Shown: in pieces, positions 44,031 through 55,923 of the stretch | Position numbering within the stretch: the first letter of the stretch is position 1 | How the letters are laid out: the number at the start of each line of letters is the position of its first letter | Source of the DNA: Deuterostichococcus epilithicus | Lineage: Eukaryota > Chlorophyta > Trebouxiophyceae > Prasiolales > Stichococcaceae | DNA: 64,000 nucleotides | Direction of reading: 5' to 3' | Assembly (NCBI GenBank): GCA_033439295.1 | Contig: JAVTLE010000011.1 | Span: 82 to 64,081, forward strand | The notes under the pieces: model-generated | What the model saw: only the letters and a program-made list of their open reading frames with translations | Told to the model about the DNA's origin: nothing | The model's database searches: none | Program-made: the position numbers and the translations under genes

Positions 44031-47000
44031 GACTGTGGGAGCTGGCCCTGACCTAATCGCAGTGACGGCACCTTCTGCGGCGCAGACGATGGCGCCGGTG
44101 CCGTCGCTGGCTGCGTGCCCGCCGCCTGCGCTGGCGTGTGGCTGGACGGCTGCAGCCTGCCAAGACCCCTGCCGGCCTCCGCCCGCNGCGACGGCGGCGG
44201 CCGCGACTGCGCCGGTCGCGGCGCCGCCGCCGCCCTTTCCCGCTCCTTTGCCACCTCTGCCTGCCGCCTGCGCTCAGCCTCAACCCTCCGCCACGCATTC
44301 TTCCGATCGCGCTCCGCCGCCAGCGCCGCGATCTTGTCCGACTTCCGGCGAGCCTCCTCCGCGACCTTTGCCGCCTGCTTTGCCGCCTTCTCCTCTTTCC
44401 GCAGCTGCTGCTTGCTCTTGAGCTTCTGCTGCAGTGGCTGCGGCGGCGGCCGCGACTGCGGCGCCGGCTGCTGCTGGGGCTGCGGGCCAGACTTCGGCCC
44501 GGCCGCGGCAGCAGTCGTNGCGGCCGCCGNCGCTGNGAGCACCGTCGGCGCTGAGCGGGAGCGCGCCGACTGCCGCTGCGTCGATGGTGCGCCGGCGCCG
44601 GCGGCGCCACCGGTGCCGGAGCGGGCGTCTGCTTCCAGATCCTCCACCAGCTTCTTGCTGCCGAACAGCGCCTTGATCTTGTCCTTCAGGCTGCGGCGCT
44701 TGTAGCGGCTCCGCTTCTCCGCTGCCCCATTGTGCTGCTCCTGTACAGGGCATCGGATGAGGGGTTTGGCACAAGGCTTGCATTGCGCGATCAAGCACGG
44801 TGCTACCCTGCCATGCAACTCCACGCAGACAAACGTGCGGCGCGAGTCGTGGGCAGGATGGGCCAGCAGGAAGGTCGCGAGCGGGCCAGCTGCGCACCAG
44901 CACCGTGGCAGTGGCGGCCTCGGCGATGGCCGCCGCATCGTTGGCCGCCGTCTCGGCTGGGCGCTCCACCAGCAGGTCCTCGCTGGGCTGCCGCGCCAGC
45001 TTGTCCATGCTGGGCTGCCGGCTGCAGGGGGGCAGGGACTCAGTGTGAGACACGGCTCAGCACCCCTCACAGCCTGGCGGCGGCTGCGGAGGCGGGACAC
45101 AAGGCGGAGTGGACGCCCGGACTCACAATGATCTGTCGCTGCTTGCGCTGGAAAGTGGTCCCCTGTCCCACTTCCAGACTCACACGCCGGCGTCCGAGTG
45201 CTTGGTGGTCGTGGGCAGCAGCAGAGGGTCGTTGCCAATGCGGCGACCAACAGGGCTGCTGGCAGCGCATCAGAGAGCAAGGCTCGGCGGCGGCAGGCCG
45301 GCCGGCTCCTGGTGTCTTGTGTCTCCCTGGACCAAGGCAGGGTGCTGAGGCTATGGGCCCTGCGTGGCGCCAGACCAAGCATAAACAAGGCCCGTGCTGC
45401 GCCGCCGCCCGCCATGCCCCCTGCATCAGCCAGGAGCAAGCGAGGGCGAGCAGGTCGGACAGGGACCACAGGCTGATTTCTTTTCCAGCCCTTTATATGA
45501 ACGTGCGCACCTGATGGCGTACTCTGAGGCGGCGCGGCTGGCGGCGGCACTGGCCATGGCTCGCTGCCTGATTTCCTCCGGCACGAAGAACACCCACGAC
45601 AAGTCGATGGCCGCCAGCACGGTCGCCTGAAGCGCAGGGCGCCGCAAGATTCAGCGGTCAGGGAGCAGGACAAGGCGGCCAGCACAGGGGCTCAGCAGCC
45701 ACAGGTTGGGGAGAGAGCAAGACGCAGTAGACCCAGCGCCGCAACACCGTTGTCAGCTACTCATTCTGCACCCGTCACCTCAGCCAGCACATCCCCCAGA
45801 CTGTGCGTAGACTATGTGTATGGAGAGCAGGAGCTGTGATAGCGTAGCAAAATAGTGTGGATATGAGGCGATCTGAGAAACGGTAGACCCCAAAAGGTTG
45901 CGCGCCTGCTCCTCCGAAAACTCGGTCGCGCGGACCTCGGGCGGCGGCGGCAAGACGGTCGACGAGCTGACGAGGCGCGACAACGACGGATCGCTGCCGT
46001 CCGCGCTGAGTGCGCTGGTGCGGCGTGCCGGCTGCACGGTGTTGGGATACAGTTGGGGGGACATTACGGCTCCCTCTCCTGACTGAGAGTGGCCGGCGCA
46101 AGGGAAAGCAGCACGGCGGATGCAGGGCAGCTGTCCTTGCCAGGGACAAGGTCAGCGTGGGAGCCAAGCAGGGTTCGGAGGAGACATCTCTCACGTTGCG
46201 GGCGGCGGAGGATGGTGTGTGGGGCGCATCCTGCGGTAGAAACAGAGCACATGTCAGCGCAGACGCCGTGTCAGTGGGAACTTGCTGAAACATGGTGCAG
46301 GCAGATGGCCAGTGCCCTGAGTGCGTGAAGTGGCCTGAAGTGAAGAGCAAGGAAGCTGCTCAGGGTTGTCAGAGCAGTGGAGACACTGCCGACATCATGT
46401 GCGGGAGCTCCGCAGTTGCTCCCATGTACACACTGGTGACGATCTTGAGCTCGAAACGTTTTTGAACCCTGGACCCTCTAAACTCTGCACCTTCTCCCAG
46501 TCCTTGCGTCGTGACCGCCGCGGCGGCGACAGCGTCACGCCCTGGCTGAGGTCCCCCTCCGCTGTGGAGTAGTCCCAGTGCTCCCTGCGCGCAGCGCGCA
46601 CAGCCGTCTTGGGAGGTGCTAGTCATGCAGTGGCGTGGCGTGGGGCGCTGCCTGTGAAGGCGTGCGCTGCCTGCACATCAATCCCTCAAAGACGGGCGCA
46701 GAAATGCCTGGTGTCCGCCAAGATGGTGATTCCAAAATCAATGGCACCTTCCCAAGCCAAGTAGACAACGTGGCTCGGTCACCAAACTTGCTTACGTTCG
46801 TTTCCACATCATTCAGGCATTCAGAATTCCAGCCTCTACAGTGTGAGCACCCCGGTCTGCAGCATGTTCATCCTTGTCAGCACCCTGTCTGTGCAGAGGC
46901 GGCGGTGGAGGGGAGGATCAAGAATGAGCAAAAGTAAGCAAGCAGGACTGAGTCGTAAGACCACCAGAAGCAACATGGGCAAGTCGGAAGGACCAATCAA

Positions 47001-50000
47001 GCCGGAAGGACGCACCCGCTGCCGTCCCGTGCCCAAAATTCATGGTCCTCGGGGCTGGCCTCCTCCTGCTGCAAGCGGAACTCCTTTGCCGCCCTCGCTG
47101 CCGCGGGCTCGGCTGGCTGCGCTGCCTCAGCGGGCGGCGTCGCCTGCTTTGCGAGAGTACACTGGTCAGGGTGACTGCTTGGACGGGCATTGGTAGAGGA
47201 CCGCTGGCACCGTCTCAGCCTCCCAGCATCTCCCCCAACGCTCGAGTCGTGTCGCGACGAGCTGTTGCTGCAGCTGCTGCTGAACGTGCTCTGGGCAGAG
47301 CTCTGGCAGGCACCTGAGACCTTTGCTGGACCTTTGTTCGTCTTTTCGAGCCTCCAAAATGGCAGGCTCGACAGGGGTGCAGCAACCCCTGCCCCTTCTT
47401 GCTCCGGGATGAATAGAGACCAAGGTATCTGGGGCACGCCCTGACTTCAGTTGCTGCACAGCCCAATTGGCCGCAAGGACCCGCCGCCGACAGAGGAAAC
47501 GCATGTGCCGCACCTGCGGGGCAGGCCCGGCGAGAGAGGCCGCCAGCGGCGAGGCGGGCGGCGACGGCGCTGCCNGCGCCGCGGATCCTGCCGGCGAGGC
47601 GGGCGGCGAGGCTGCGGGCGGCGCCGACGCTGCGGCAAGGTACCTCTCGGCCTCCGGCGAGTAGAGAAGCGGCGGGTTGTCGCTGAATGCTGCCTGCAGC
47701 GGCAGCGACAGCGGCAGCGGTGATGAGGACTCCCGCACTCGCGCCAGTGGTGCGGTCTGAAACCGACAAAGAGGGACTCTCCTCACATCTCTGGGCGCAC
47801 CCGCCGCCGCGTCACCGTCTCATGCTGGCATCCACTGCTGAAATTCCAACGTCTGCTGGCACGTGGCTCTGGAGGCTTTCCAGAGGCTGCACCAGCACCT
47901 CGTCGGGTCCACGGGACTGGCCTGTAATTTCGGCCTCTTCCTGACCCCCTCTTCTCCCAGGTTCGATGGAAGGCATGATGTGTCGATGAGTCAGCTTCAG
48001 TAGAGTGTCCAGAGGGGCAGCGGCGCCACCTCGATGAGGTCCTCCGGCGTTGCGCCGGACCAGCTGCCCAGCCGACGGTCGGTGAGCTGCCCCTCCGAAG
48101 CGGACTCCACCGACATGCGCCGCCGCACGCCCACGCCGCCGCCCAACACCTCGCCCTGCCCGGCGCACGACGTGGTTCAGCTGGCAGGAAACCCCCTGAC
48201 AGGATTGAACTGATGCGGGATGGGGTGCCAGCAGAGCGCAACATAAGAAGCCGGTGCCGGGTGTCCGCTCTCCCTCGTATGCCCCGCCGCTTGCCAGCCG
48301 ACGCTGGTGACTGCTTGGGCAGGCAGGCAGAGCCTGTTCCGAACACACACAATCCACCGCAACAGCACGCACCTCAGCGATGGCGCCGCGGCCGGCGCGC
48401 TGGAACACACCGCCCTGCGGCGCCGAGACCTGCGCCGCGACATCCGCCCGCAGCTGCGGCAGCTGCGGCAGCCTCGCAGCCTCGCTGCACGGCGGCGGCG
48501 GCGGCGGCCCTCCGCGGGACGCTACAACTGCTCCGATGGTGGCTGCAGCACCCGCTGCCGCCGCTGCCGCTGCGGCCGGGAAAGGCCCTGTGTGCAACGT
48601 CTCGGCCGCGCCGGCCTCCGCCTCCTGCGGCGCCGCCGCCTCCCGTGGCGTCGTCGGCGGCGAGGCCTCCTCCTCGTCAGCCACCGACTCCGGGGACGAG
48701 TGGTACTCAAGGTCGCCAATGCGGCGGAAAGGCAGCTCCTGTGGGGCACAAAGCGTGGCAGGCCCCTCAGCAGAAGCCACACTGCAGCAGCACCTTTCAG
48801 GATGTCGGGGTGTCGGAGCTTATAGCTGAGCACCTCAGCTGAACCGGACCCTCGCAATATAGATCAGCTGCCACACAAACACAGCCGTGCTCGCTTCACA
48901 GCATGCAGTGGCGAGCCCAGTGCGTCACCTGCTCCGTCGCGGCGACCGGCGAGGCGGGCTCCGACAGGTAGGCGGCCACCTCCCCTGGCGCGTCGGCCTC
49001 AAAGTTCTCCCGCGTCTTGGAGGGTGGCGGCGGTCCCGCCGCCTGCAACAGGTCATGTGTCGCATCAGCCTGGCAAGTCTGGGCGGTCGCAGCAGCACGG
49101 GCCCACAGGGACACAAGCAGGCGCCTGCGGTAGAAGCCAAGGCTGCCAGCCGGCACAAGCCGGCCATCGAGCGGCAGCATCTGCGCGAAACGCAGTGCGA
49201 GCTTGCACCGTAACCCCGTCGCCGGCAGCGCACCAGTCACGAGGCATGTCTCAAAACACGGTTTAGGGCTCATCAGGGTTTAGGGTTTGGGGCGTCTGAG
49301 CCGGGGGCCGCACCTCCGCGGCGCGCATGTCATCGGACATCTTCGCCTCGAACTGCGCGATCTCCATCGCCGCCTCGCGGCCAGCCAGTGCACCGCCCGC
49401 CGCCGCCGCCGGCAGGTGGTCGCGCACAGCCCGCCCGGGCGGCCGGCGGCAGCAGCCCCGACGGCGACGGCGGCGACGGCGACACCGGCCGCGCCTGGAA
49501 AGCCGCTCGGCAGTCGTCCAGGGAGGAGGTGCGCGCGTCGAAAGACGGCGGCGACACCAGCACCGCCGGCGGGCTGGGCGGCATCGCGAGCGACCGGGGC
49601 TGCTCAGGGGGCAGGTACAGAGCTCCCGTCGTGGCGGGCGCATGCGCCAGCTGCAACGGCGCGAAAGCCGGCGGCGCCACCGCGAGCGNCGGNGACGCCG
49701 CGGCGGGGTCTGCGGGCTCAGCACCTGCAGCAACAGCGCCGCGGCGGCCGCGGCAGCGCCGGCGGCGGCTGCGGGCGCAGGCGGCGCCGCCGCAGTGGAG
49801 GCAGGCGGCGGTCCTGCCGCAGTTGCAGGCGCAGACACCGGCGGGGACCGCAGGGCGATCGGCGCCGGCGCCTCTGCCGCCACCGAGACCACCGGCTTCG
49901 CAAAGGACGCTGCTGTCGCTGCCGGCGGCGCCGGCGCCTCGACCGATGCCGCCTCGCTGTGCGGCGTCGCGGGGCCCGAAGGACCGCTGTCCTCAGACTC

Positions 50001-50371
50001 CAGCAGCGCTGCAAGGGCGGCGGCGGCGGACTGCGCCTCCGCGACGCTGGGCACTGCCGCAAGGTCCGTGGGCGCCTCCGGCAGCGGCGGTATGACGGCG
50101 GACGGCGGCACTGGCAGCACCTCCGGCTGCTCGCCTGGCTGCTGCTGCGGCGCTTGCTGCGGCGGCGGTGGCGACTGCTGCTCGTGCGTCGGCTGCGGCT
50201 CTGGCTGCGCCTGCTGCGGCTGCGGATGTGCCTGTGCCTGTGACTGTGGCGGCTGCGGCAGCGGCAAGAGGGAAGCCTTCCGCTGCTGCTGCAGCGGCTC
50301 TTCCAGCGACATAGCTGCTGACTGCTGCTGCTGTTGCTGCTGCGGCGGCGGCGGCGGTGGAGATGGTGGCA

Positions 50372-50417
<46 letters not shown>

Positions 50418-53400
50418 AGGCTCTTCTCGCTGCGACGGCTGCTGCGCCGGCGGCAGGGTCGGCTCCCGCTGCAGCGGCTGCAGCGGCTGCAACGCCTGCC
50501 GCTCTGCCAGCGCCGCAGCCGTTGGCCTGCCCAGGGTGCCGCTGCGGGCGCGGAATGCCCGCGCTGCCGCGACGGCCGCCGCGACCTCCGCTGCCGTCTG
50601 GAGCTCTACCTCCAGCTCCGCGGCGGTGTGCTGCTTCGATGGTGACCCTGCCGGGAGCACGTCAAGCTGCTTTGCCGCCGGCGCAGTAGAGGCAGCGCTG
50701 AGCTGCTTTGCCGCGAGCGCCGCTGGGGGGCCATCGTCCTCCTCTGCAGCCGGCGCCACCAAAGCTGAACTGGGCTGCTCCGCGGCCAAAGCCGCTGGTG
50801 GCACCAGTGCCGGTGCCGCAGGCCCATTGGGCGACGCCGGCTGCCCAGCAGGGGCCTGCGGCGGCGGCATGGATGGCTGCCGCTCCGCCTGCTCCACGTC
50901 GAAGGCACGCTCGTCGTGCAACGCCTGCTCCGCAGGCTGCTGCGGCGCAGTCGCACCAGGGCTGCCGGGCGAGCCCTGTGGCTGGCTCGCTGCCTGCACC
51001 GCAGGCGGTTGCACGGCCGAAGCTGCCGCCTCAGCGAGCGGCGGCTGCGTTGGTTGAGCAGGCTGCGGCTGCTCCTCCGGCGGCGCGGCCGCGGCCACTG
51101 GCGGCGGCCGCGGCAACGGCATTCGCAGAGCAGGCACATCCGGCAGCGGCGCCACCCTGCGCTTGACCTTGGGCGCCCGCCGGGCTTCGATATCGGCAGC
51201 CTGCGGCACCAGAACGCCCGACTGTTGCATCGCCGTCCGCAGCTGGCAGACGCTTTTGGACCTTGCCTGTCATCTTGTTTACCCAACAGGCACAGCAGGA
51301 CCTGCTCAGCTCCGGCACTTGGCGGCCACCAGCCCGCACTTGGCAGTCACCAGCCGGCCACAAGGTCCTCTACGGCACACTGCCACCACAAGGCCGAGGT
51401 GGGGTTTTGTGCAGTGAGGTGCTGCAGGTCAGCTTTAGTCCACAGCAAGGGGCCAGCTGCAGCGGGCTCGCAGACTCGACTCTTGTGAGTGCCCTTGCGC
51501 CGCCGGCGCCATCCATTCACTGCAAATAGGCGCTTGCAGCCCGACGCAGGAGCCATGCAGGCAGGTAGGCACTTGGCTCTGGCAGCGGGTGCCAGGCCAG
51601 ACTGAACCAGCTGCAGGGCCGATCCGCACGGCAGCAGCGGTGGCCTGCCAATACATGCTGTCTGCGGAGTGTGTGACACAACAGCAGCTCACCCGGAGCC
51701 GCGCGAGCTCCCGCGCAAGGTCATCATCGTCCGCCTCGCGCAGCGGCGCCAGCGGCGGCACCGCAGGCGGGCTGCTCGGCGCAGCCGCGGTCGCGACAGC
51801 CGGAAGAGCTGCGCCCGCACGGCCCTGCGCCGCACCGGCGCCGGCAAGTGCAGCCGCAATCACGGCCGCCGCCGGCGTCGCCATCACCGCAGCCCTGGGG
51901 GAGGCCCGCTGCTCGACGGCACGGCCAGCTGAAGTCGCCGCCGCCGCCGCCGCTGCGCTGCCGGCCCGCTCCGCGGCCTGTTCTGCGGCCGGCGGCATGT
52001 CGGCGGCGGGCGCCGCCACAGGAGCAGGCTCCTGCCGCGGCTCCTGCCGCCAGGGATTGAACTCCGCCGAGCGAGCCGCCATCGGCGTCACCGCCGCCGA
52101 AGCGCGCCCAAACGGCTTGGGGCTCACCGGCTTGGCGTCGGACAGCGCCGCCGCGGCATCGCGCACGCGGCCCGACTGCGCGGCGGCGAGCTCCGCCGCC
52201 TCGCTGGCAGCTGATGACGGCGGCTGCCACCGCGCGTCGGGCGCTCTGGCGGCCGCTCGCACCGCCGCCTCCACCTGCGGGAGCGTTGCGACTTCAGACA
52301 AGTAGGAATGTGCGACACGGCAAGGACTGTGTTTTGGACGCCAGAGAGACAATGCTGAAGGCATTGCATGGGGATGCCCGGGCCACTAATCGCCGACAGG
52401 CGGTGCGCAGGCGGCTGCTGACAGGCGTGCGGGCTCTGCCCTGCGCCCCGCACGTTGCACATGCAGAGGGGGTCTTCGGGTCCACCTTGGTGCGCGGCCG
52501 TGGCGACGGTACGGGCGCCTTCATGGGCGGCGGCGAGCCGCGGACGGCCGCCTCCCTCGCCGCAATCGCCGCCTGCACCCGCGCCTTGACATCCGCCATC
52601 ATGGCCTGCGCATGTGAGCAGCGCGGGGTTGACGGTCCTCCTGCCAACCCCTTTCAAGCGGCCCTCGCAGTTGGCAAGGGGGTGGCTTCGATGCGATTCG
52701 CTCGCCGGCGTTTCCGCGGTGGAACCCCACAAGGTGCTTGTGCGCTTTGCAGTGTGCACGTCCTTCGGCTGTGGGCGGCCTGCATCGCCACAGCAGGGCC
52801 AGCTGCCGGAAAGTCGATTGTCGGGGCCGTAGGGGGCAGGCACTCGATGACGTCAGAGCGAGGGACCACACGGCAGCGGGGCACACCTCCGGGCTGCTGG
52901 CGGGCTGGCGCGGCTTGCTTTGCCCAGGCCGGGAGCTTGGCTGGCCCGGCCGGGGGCTGGGGTTGCCCGGGTCAAACTTGGGCAGCGACGCCAGCGCCGC
53001 GGCCGCGGCGGCCACGTTGCCCTGCGGCTTGACCTTCTTTGTGGCTGCGGCGGCGCCGCCCGCCGCCATGCCGTTGCCCTGCGGGGCGGAGGTCACTGAG
53101 GCGGCGGCCGCCGCCGGAGCCTTCGCAGGTCCAGGGGCCACGCCGCGGCCCTGCTGGGAGCGCTCCGCCGACAGCGCAAAAGCGCGCGCCGCCGTGAAGC
53201 TCGTACTGCGCGGCCGTGGCGACAGCTTGGACGGCGGCTCCTGCCTGCTGCGCAGAATCGAATCGTGGTTCGAAAGGCCTTGCGACGGTCCGGCAAGCGG
53301 CTCTAACCATGCAAGGGCCCTGAAGGAGGCAAGGGTGCTGACTGCTGCAGCCTCCGGCGGAGGAGTGAGCCGGATGCGAAGCCAGCTAGCAGACTGAACG

Positions 53401-55923
53401 GCAGCCATCAGCGGCTTGACGCGAGGCTGCTCTTACTGGCGAGGTCCCTGCCGCTCTGGACGTAGGTTTGCTTGCGGTACTGCCAGGATAAGTTGGTACA
53501 GCCCTCTCAAGACGTTCACTTTCTCATCTAGGAACTTGCCGAAACGGCCTTGCAGAACACCATCTAGCGCTCGGGGTAGCTCGACGCGGTTTCGTGCAGG
53601 TCCCAACACGGTTTTGTGAGCTGCTGTCGTACGCGCGAGCTGGTGGACGGAAGGACTCGGCACAGGCAATCAACTGCCCCTACTCCGATCAGCTCAACTT
53701 ATAAGGCAGTGTGCAGGGTAGGAGGTGACCCACAGGCTGAGGGGCTGCATGGGGCCTGCAGGCTGTCCTTCCGACCAGCAGATCCGGGGCTTGACACCTC
53801 ACGGTGCCATGCTGCCCAGCAGCACTCCCGGGAGGCACAGGAGCATGACTCTCAGTTGATTGGGTGCAACGCGGAAGTACGCGCTCTGCGGCGACACGCT
53901 TGCCCCCGCTGGTCAGCGGATCATCACACTGTCACAGCTGTGAGGGGGATGACCAGGGGTTGTCATCACCCCCAAAATATCGTCAGCATGAGCAGTCAGC
54001 AGACAGTGAAAGGCACGCACCTGGCGGCCTGCTCAGCTGCAGGCTCAGCCGGAGGGGTTTGTTGAGTGGCTGTCGTGGGGCTCGACCGGCTGCCTGCATG
54101 CCGGCCTTCAGGGGGAAGCACGGCCGCGAGCGCAGCGGGCGCCATTTTTGCCTCCAGCTCAGCGGCCATCCGCCGAGCATTGCGCGCCGCCACCAGCAAG
54201 CCGGCCTTGTCGGTCTGGACATGAGGTAGCTGTGCTAGATCAGCCAGTGTCGAAGACGGACGTGGCAAGAAGCGCACACGAGCGGCATGCGAAGGGCTCT
54301 CCTATGGCATCCCCTTCCTGGTATGGTGCAATTTCCACATTGCCTGAGCACAGAGCGTTCAGGGCAGGCTGCGGCCAACGGTGGCGCCGCTCCCTCAATA
54401 GGCGTGGCAATGACACGGTGCTGCCTTTCAACCATCAGATGTACACCATGGAAGACTCTGCAGCCCACCTGGCGGCCGGCAAAGGTGCCGGACAGCGGGT
54501 TGGCGCCCGGTGCCGGCGCCGGCGCCGCCGGCACATTCGGCGACGNCAGCGCGTGGGCCAGCTTGCTGACGNCGGGCCCCATCACGAAGCCGCCGCGCGG
54601 CTGACCCCTCTCGGTGGCGCCGCCTCGTCTGGCAGCGGTTGTGCTGCCGCCAACCTCGGAGAGAGCGCCCCGGGACAGACTGGACGCAATCGACGCCTGG
54701 GAACGCACGCTGCCAGGCTGGCTGGCCGCCGCCAGTGCCGGCGGCCGTGTCCGCCGACGGCCACCTGAGTCGCCGTCGACGCTGTAGATGGTGCTGCCGA
54801 AGCCGCTGCCGCCGTCGCCGCTGCTGCTGTGCGGACTGCGCGGCGGTGTGTATGAGTGGGCAGACCCTGGCTGGGACTGCGGCTCCTGTCTCAGCGAGAG
54901 GGAGCCGGCGACAGGCAAACCCCGTGGGCTGCGTGGCGGCGTCGCCGGCGGAGTGTGCGACTGGCTGTTGGCCGCAGAAGCCGGTCGATCCTGCGGCGAT
55001 GCACGGCCCTTTGCCGTCGAGTTTGCCACCGCAGACCGCGGCGCAGAGGCGGACTTGAAGTTGCGCGCCGGGGACACGCTTGTCGGCGGGTTGCCTGCAT
55101 GTCATAACACCGGATGCGCTCTCATATCTCTGAGAAGGCGGCATTACAGGTGCACAGTGCTGCGAGGCTATTGTGCCCCGTCGTTGCAGGAAAACGGCCG
55201 CCTGCCCAGCACCTGTGCAAGGTGCAGTGACTCATCCCGCCTGCCCTGGCACGAGTCGAAGCTTATCCGGCAGAGCGTGGCTGCACCCGCAGACACTCCC
55301 GCTTTGCTCAGCGGCGTGGAGGATCCTGCTCACTGCATAACACAGTGCACAGCGGAGTGTAGGACCCCACCTGCGGCTGGCGGCGAGGCGGTCGAGGTCG
55401 ACAGGGAAGAATGCGTTGGCGAGCCGCCAGGCGGCAGGTCCACGACCAGCACCTCGGTGGGGGTGTGGGCAACAACCAGAGGGCCGTTGGCGACGACGCC
55501 GTTGGGGCCCGGAGGCGGGTCGCCACCTGGCTCGCCGCCGCCCGCTGACATGTTGTTCCAGGCCTTCCACCAGTCGCCGCCCATAGCAGCCATGTAGTCG
55601 CCGCCGGCGCCGTCCGCCGCTGTCGTCTGCTGCAGGGCTCCAGCCGCCGCCGCCGACGGCGCGCGCCCAAGAGCCACGCTGTACGCCTCCGGCTGTGGCT
55701 GCGGCTGCGGCAAGGGCCGGCCGCTGGGCGCCGGGCTGCCGCGGCCGCCGGCAGGGGAGCTGGCGCCACCGCCTCGGTCGCCATCAGAGTTGCAGGAGCT
55801 GCTCGACAGGCGGGGCCGGCCAGCAAGCAGCTGCGACGAGGAGAAGGTGCTGGGATCCTCGCTGCCAAAGCCTGACGGCTGGTCCTGCCGCCGCAGCAGG
55901 CTGCCCAGGTTTGTGGACTTCAT
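41449..55923 (-). CDS. Very large Gln/Pro/Ala-rich protein of unknown function
   Basis: Starts at 55923 (MKSTNLGSLLRRQDQPSGFG). About twenty exons follow, mostly low-complexity: Pro/Ser repeats (TPPATPPRSP, ~55 kb), AAELEAKMAPAALAAVLPPE (~54.1 kb), a long Pro/Gln exon with poly-Gln (51.2-49.7 kb), and PEVRATEFSEEQARNLLGST (~45.95 kb). They continue with a structured DLSWVFFVPEEIRQRAMASA (~45.55 kb), a basic SLKDKIKALFGSKK (~44.7 kb), a charged coiled-coil-like KEEKAAKQAAKVAEEARRKS (~44.35 kb) and a second poly-Gln. A terminal exon reads LARLFRRWRRQAAQLGPEH and stops at 41449-41451. Polar and basic composition suggests a scaffold or RNA-associated protein, without proof. Frames switch twice near 49.69 and 49.43 kb beside N bases. 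It might be two or more genes. Confidence 0.45.
43982..44030 (-). repeat. (CTG)16 microsatellite with adjoining GGCTGC hexamers
   Basis: Encodes poly-Gln in the large minus gene. The adjacent GGCTGC run (about 43949-43980) encodes alternating Pro-Gln. Confidence 0.95.
49260..49291 (-). repeat. Interstitial telomere-repeat cluster in intron
   Basis: Plus-strand GGTTTAGGG, then AGGGTTTAGGGTTTGGG after six bases: about four imperfect units. In gene sense it begins ~20 bases after the GTGCGG donor of the exon ending KMSDDMRAAE. Confidence 0.85.
50373..50417 (-). repeat. (CTG)15 microsatellite
   Basis: Encodes poly-Gln in the large minus gene; a second short Gln run lies just beyond it (50320-50343). 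Confidence 0.95.
53437..53609 (-). CDS. Ordered internal exon of the large minus gene
   Basis: Bounded by an ACAGCAG acceptor and a GTAAGAG donor. It reads RVELPRALDGVLQGRFGKFL, then DEKVNVLRGLYQLILAVPQ. The hydrophobic/charged pattern predicts helices, unlike the surrounding disordered exons. It is provisionally part of the 41449-55923 gene; the family is unrecognised. Confidence 0.4.

Noticed and set aside
43257-44051. A 264-codon Cys/Gly-rich plus-strand frame
   Set aside because: It is the antisense shadow of the Gln/Pro-rich exon on the minus strand; CTG and GGC repeats keep all frames open.
39394-50417. Trinucleotide arrays as CRISPR or centromere-like repeats
   Set aside because: They are simple CAG/CTG runs inside coding exons with no spacers.
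49327-50418. A 363-codon plus-strand frame ending in poly-Cys
   Set aside because: Antisense of the poly-Gln/Pro exon of the minus gene; composition is implausible for a protein.
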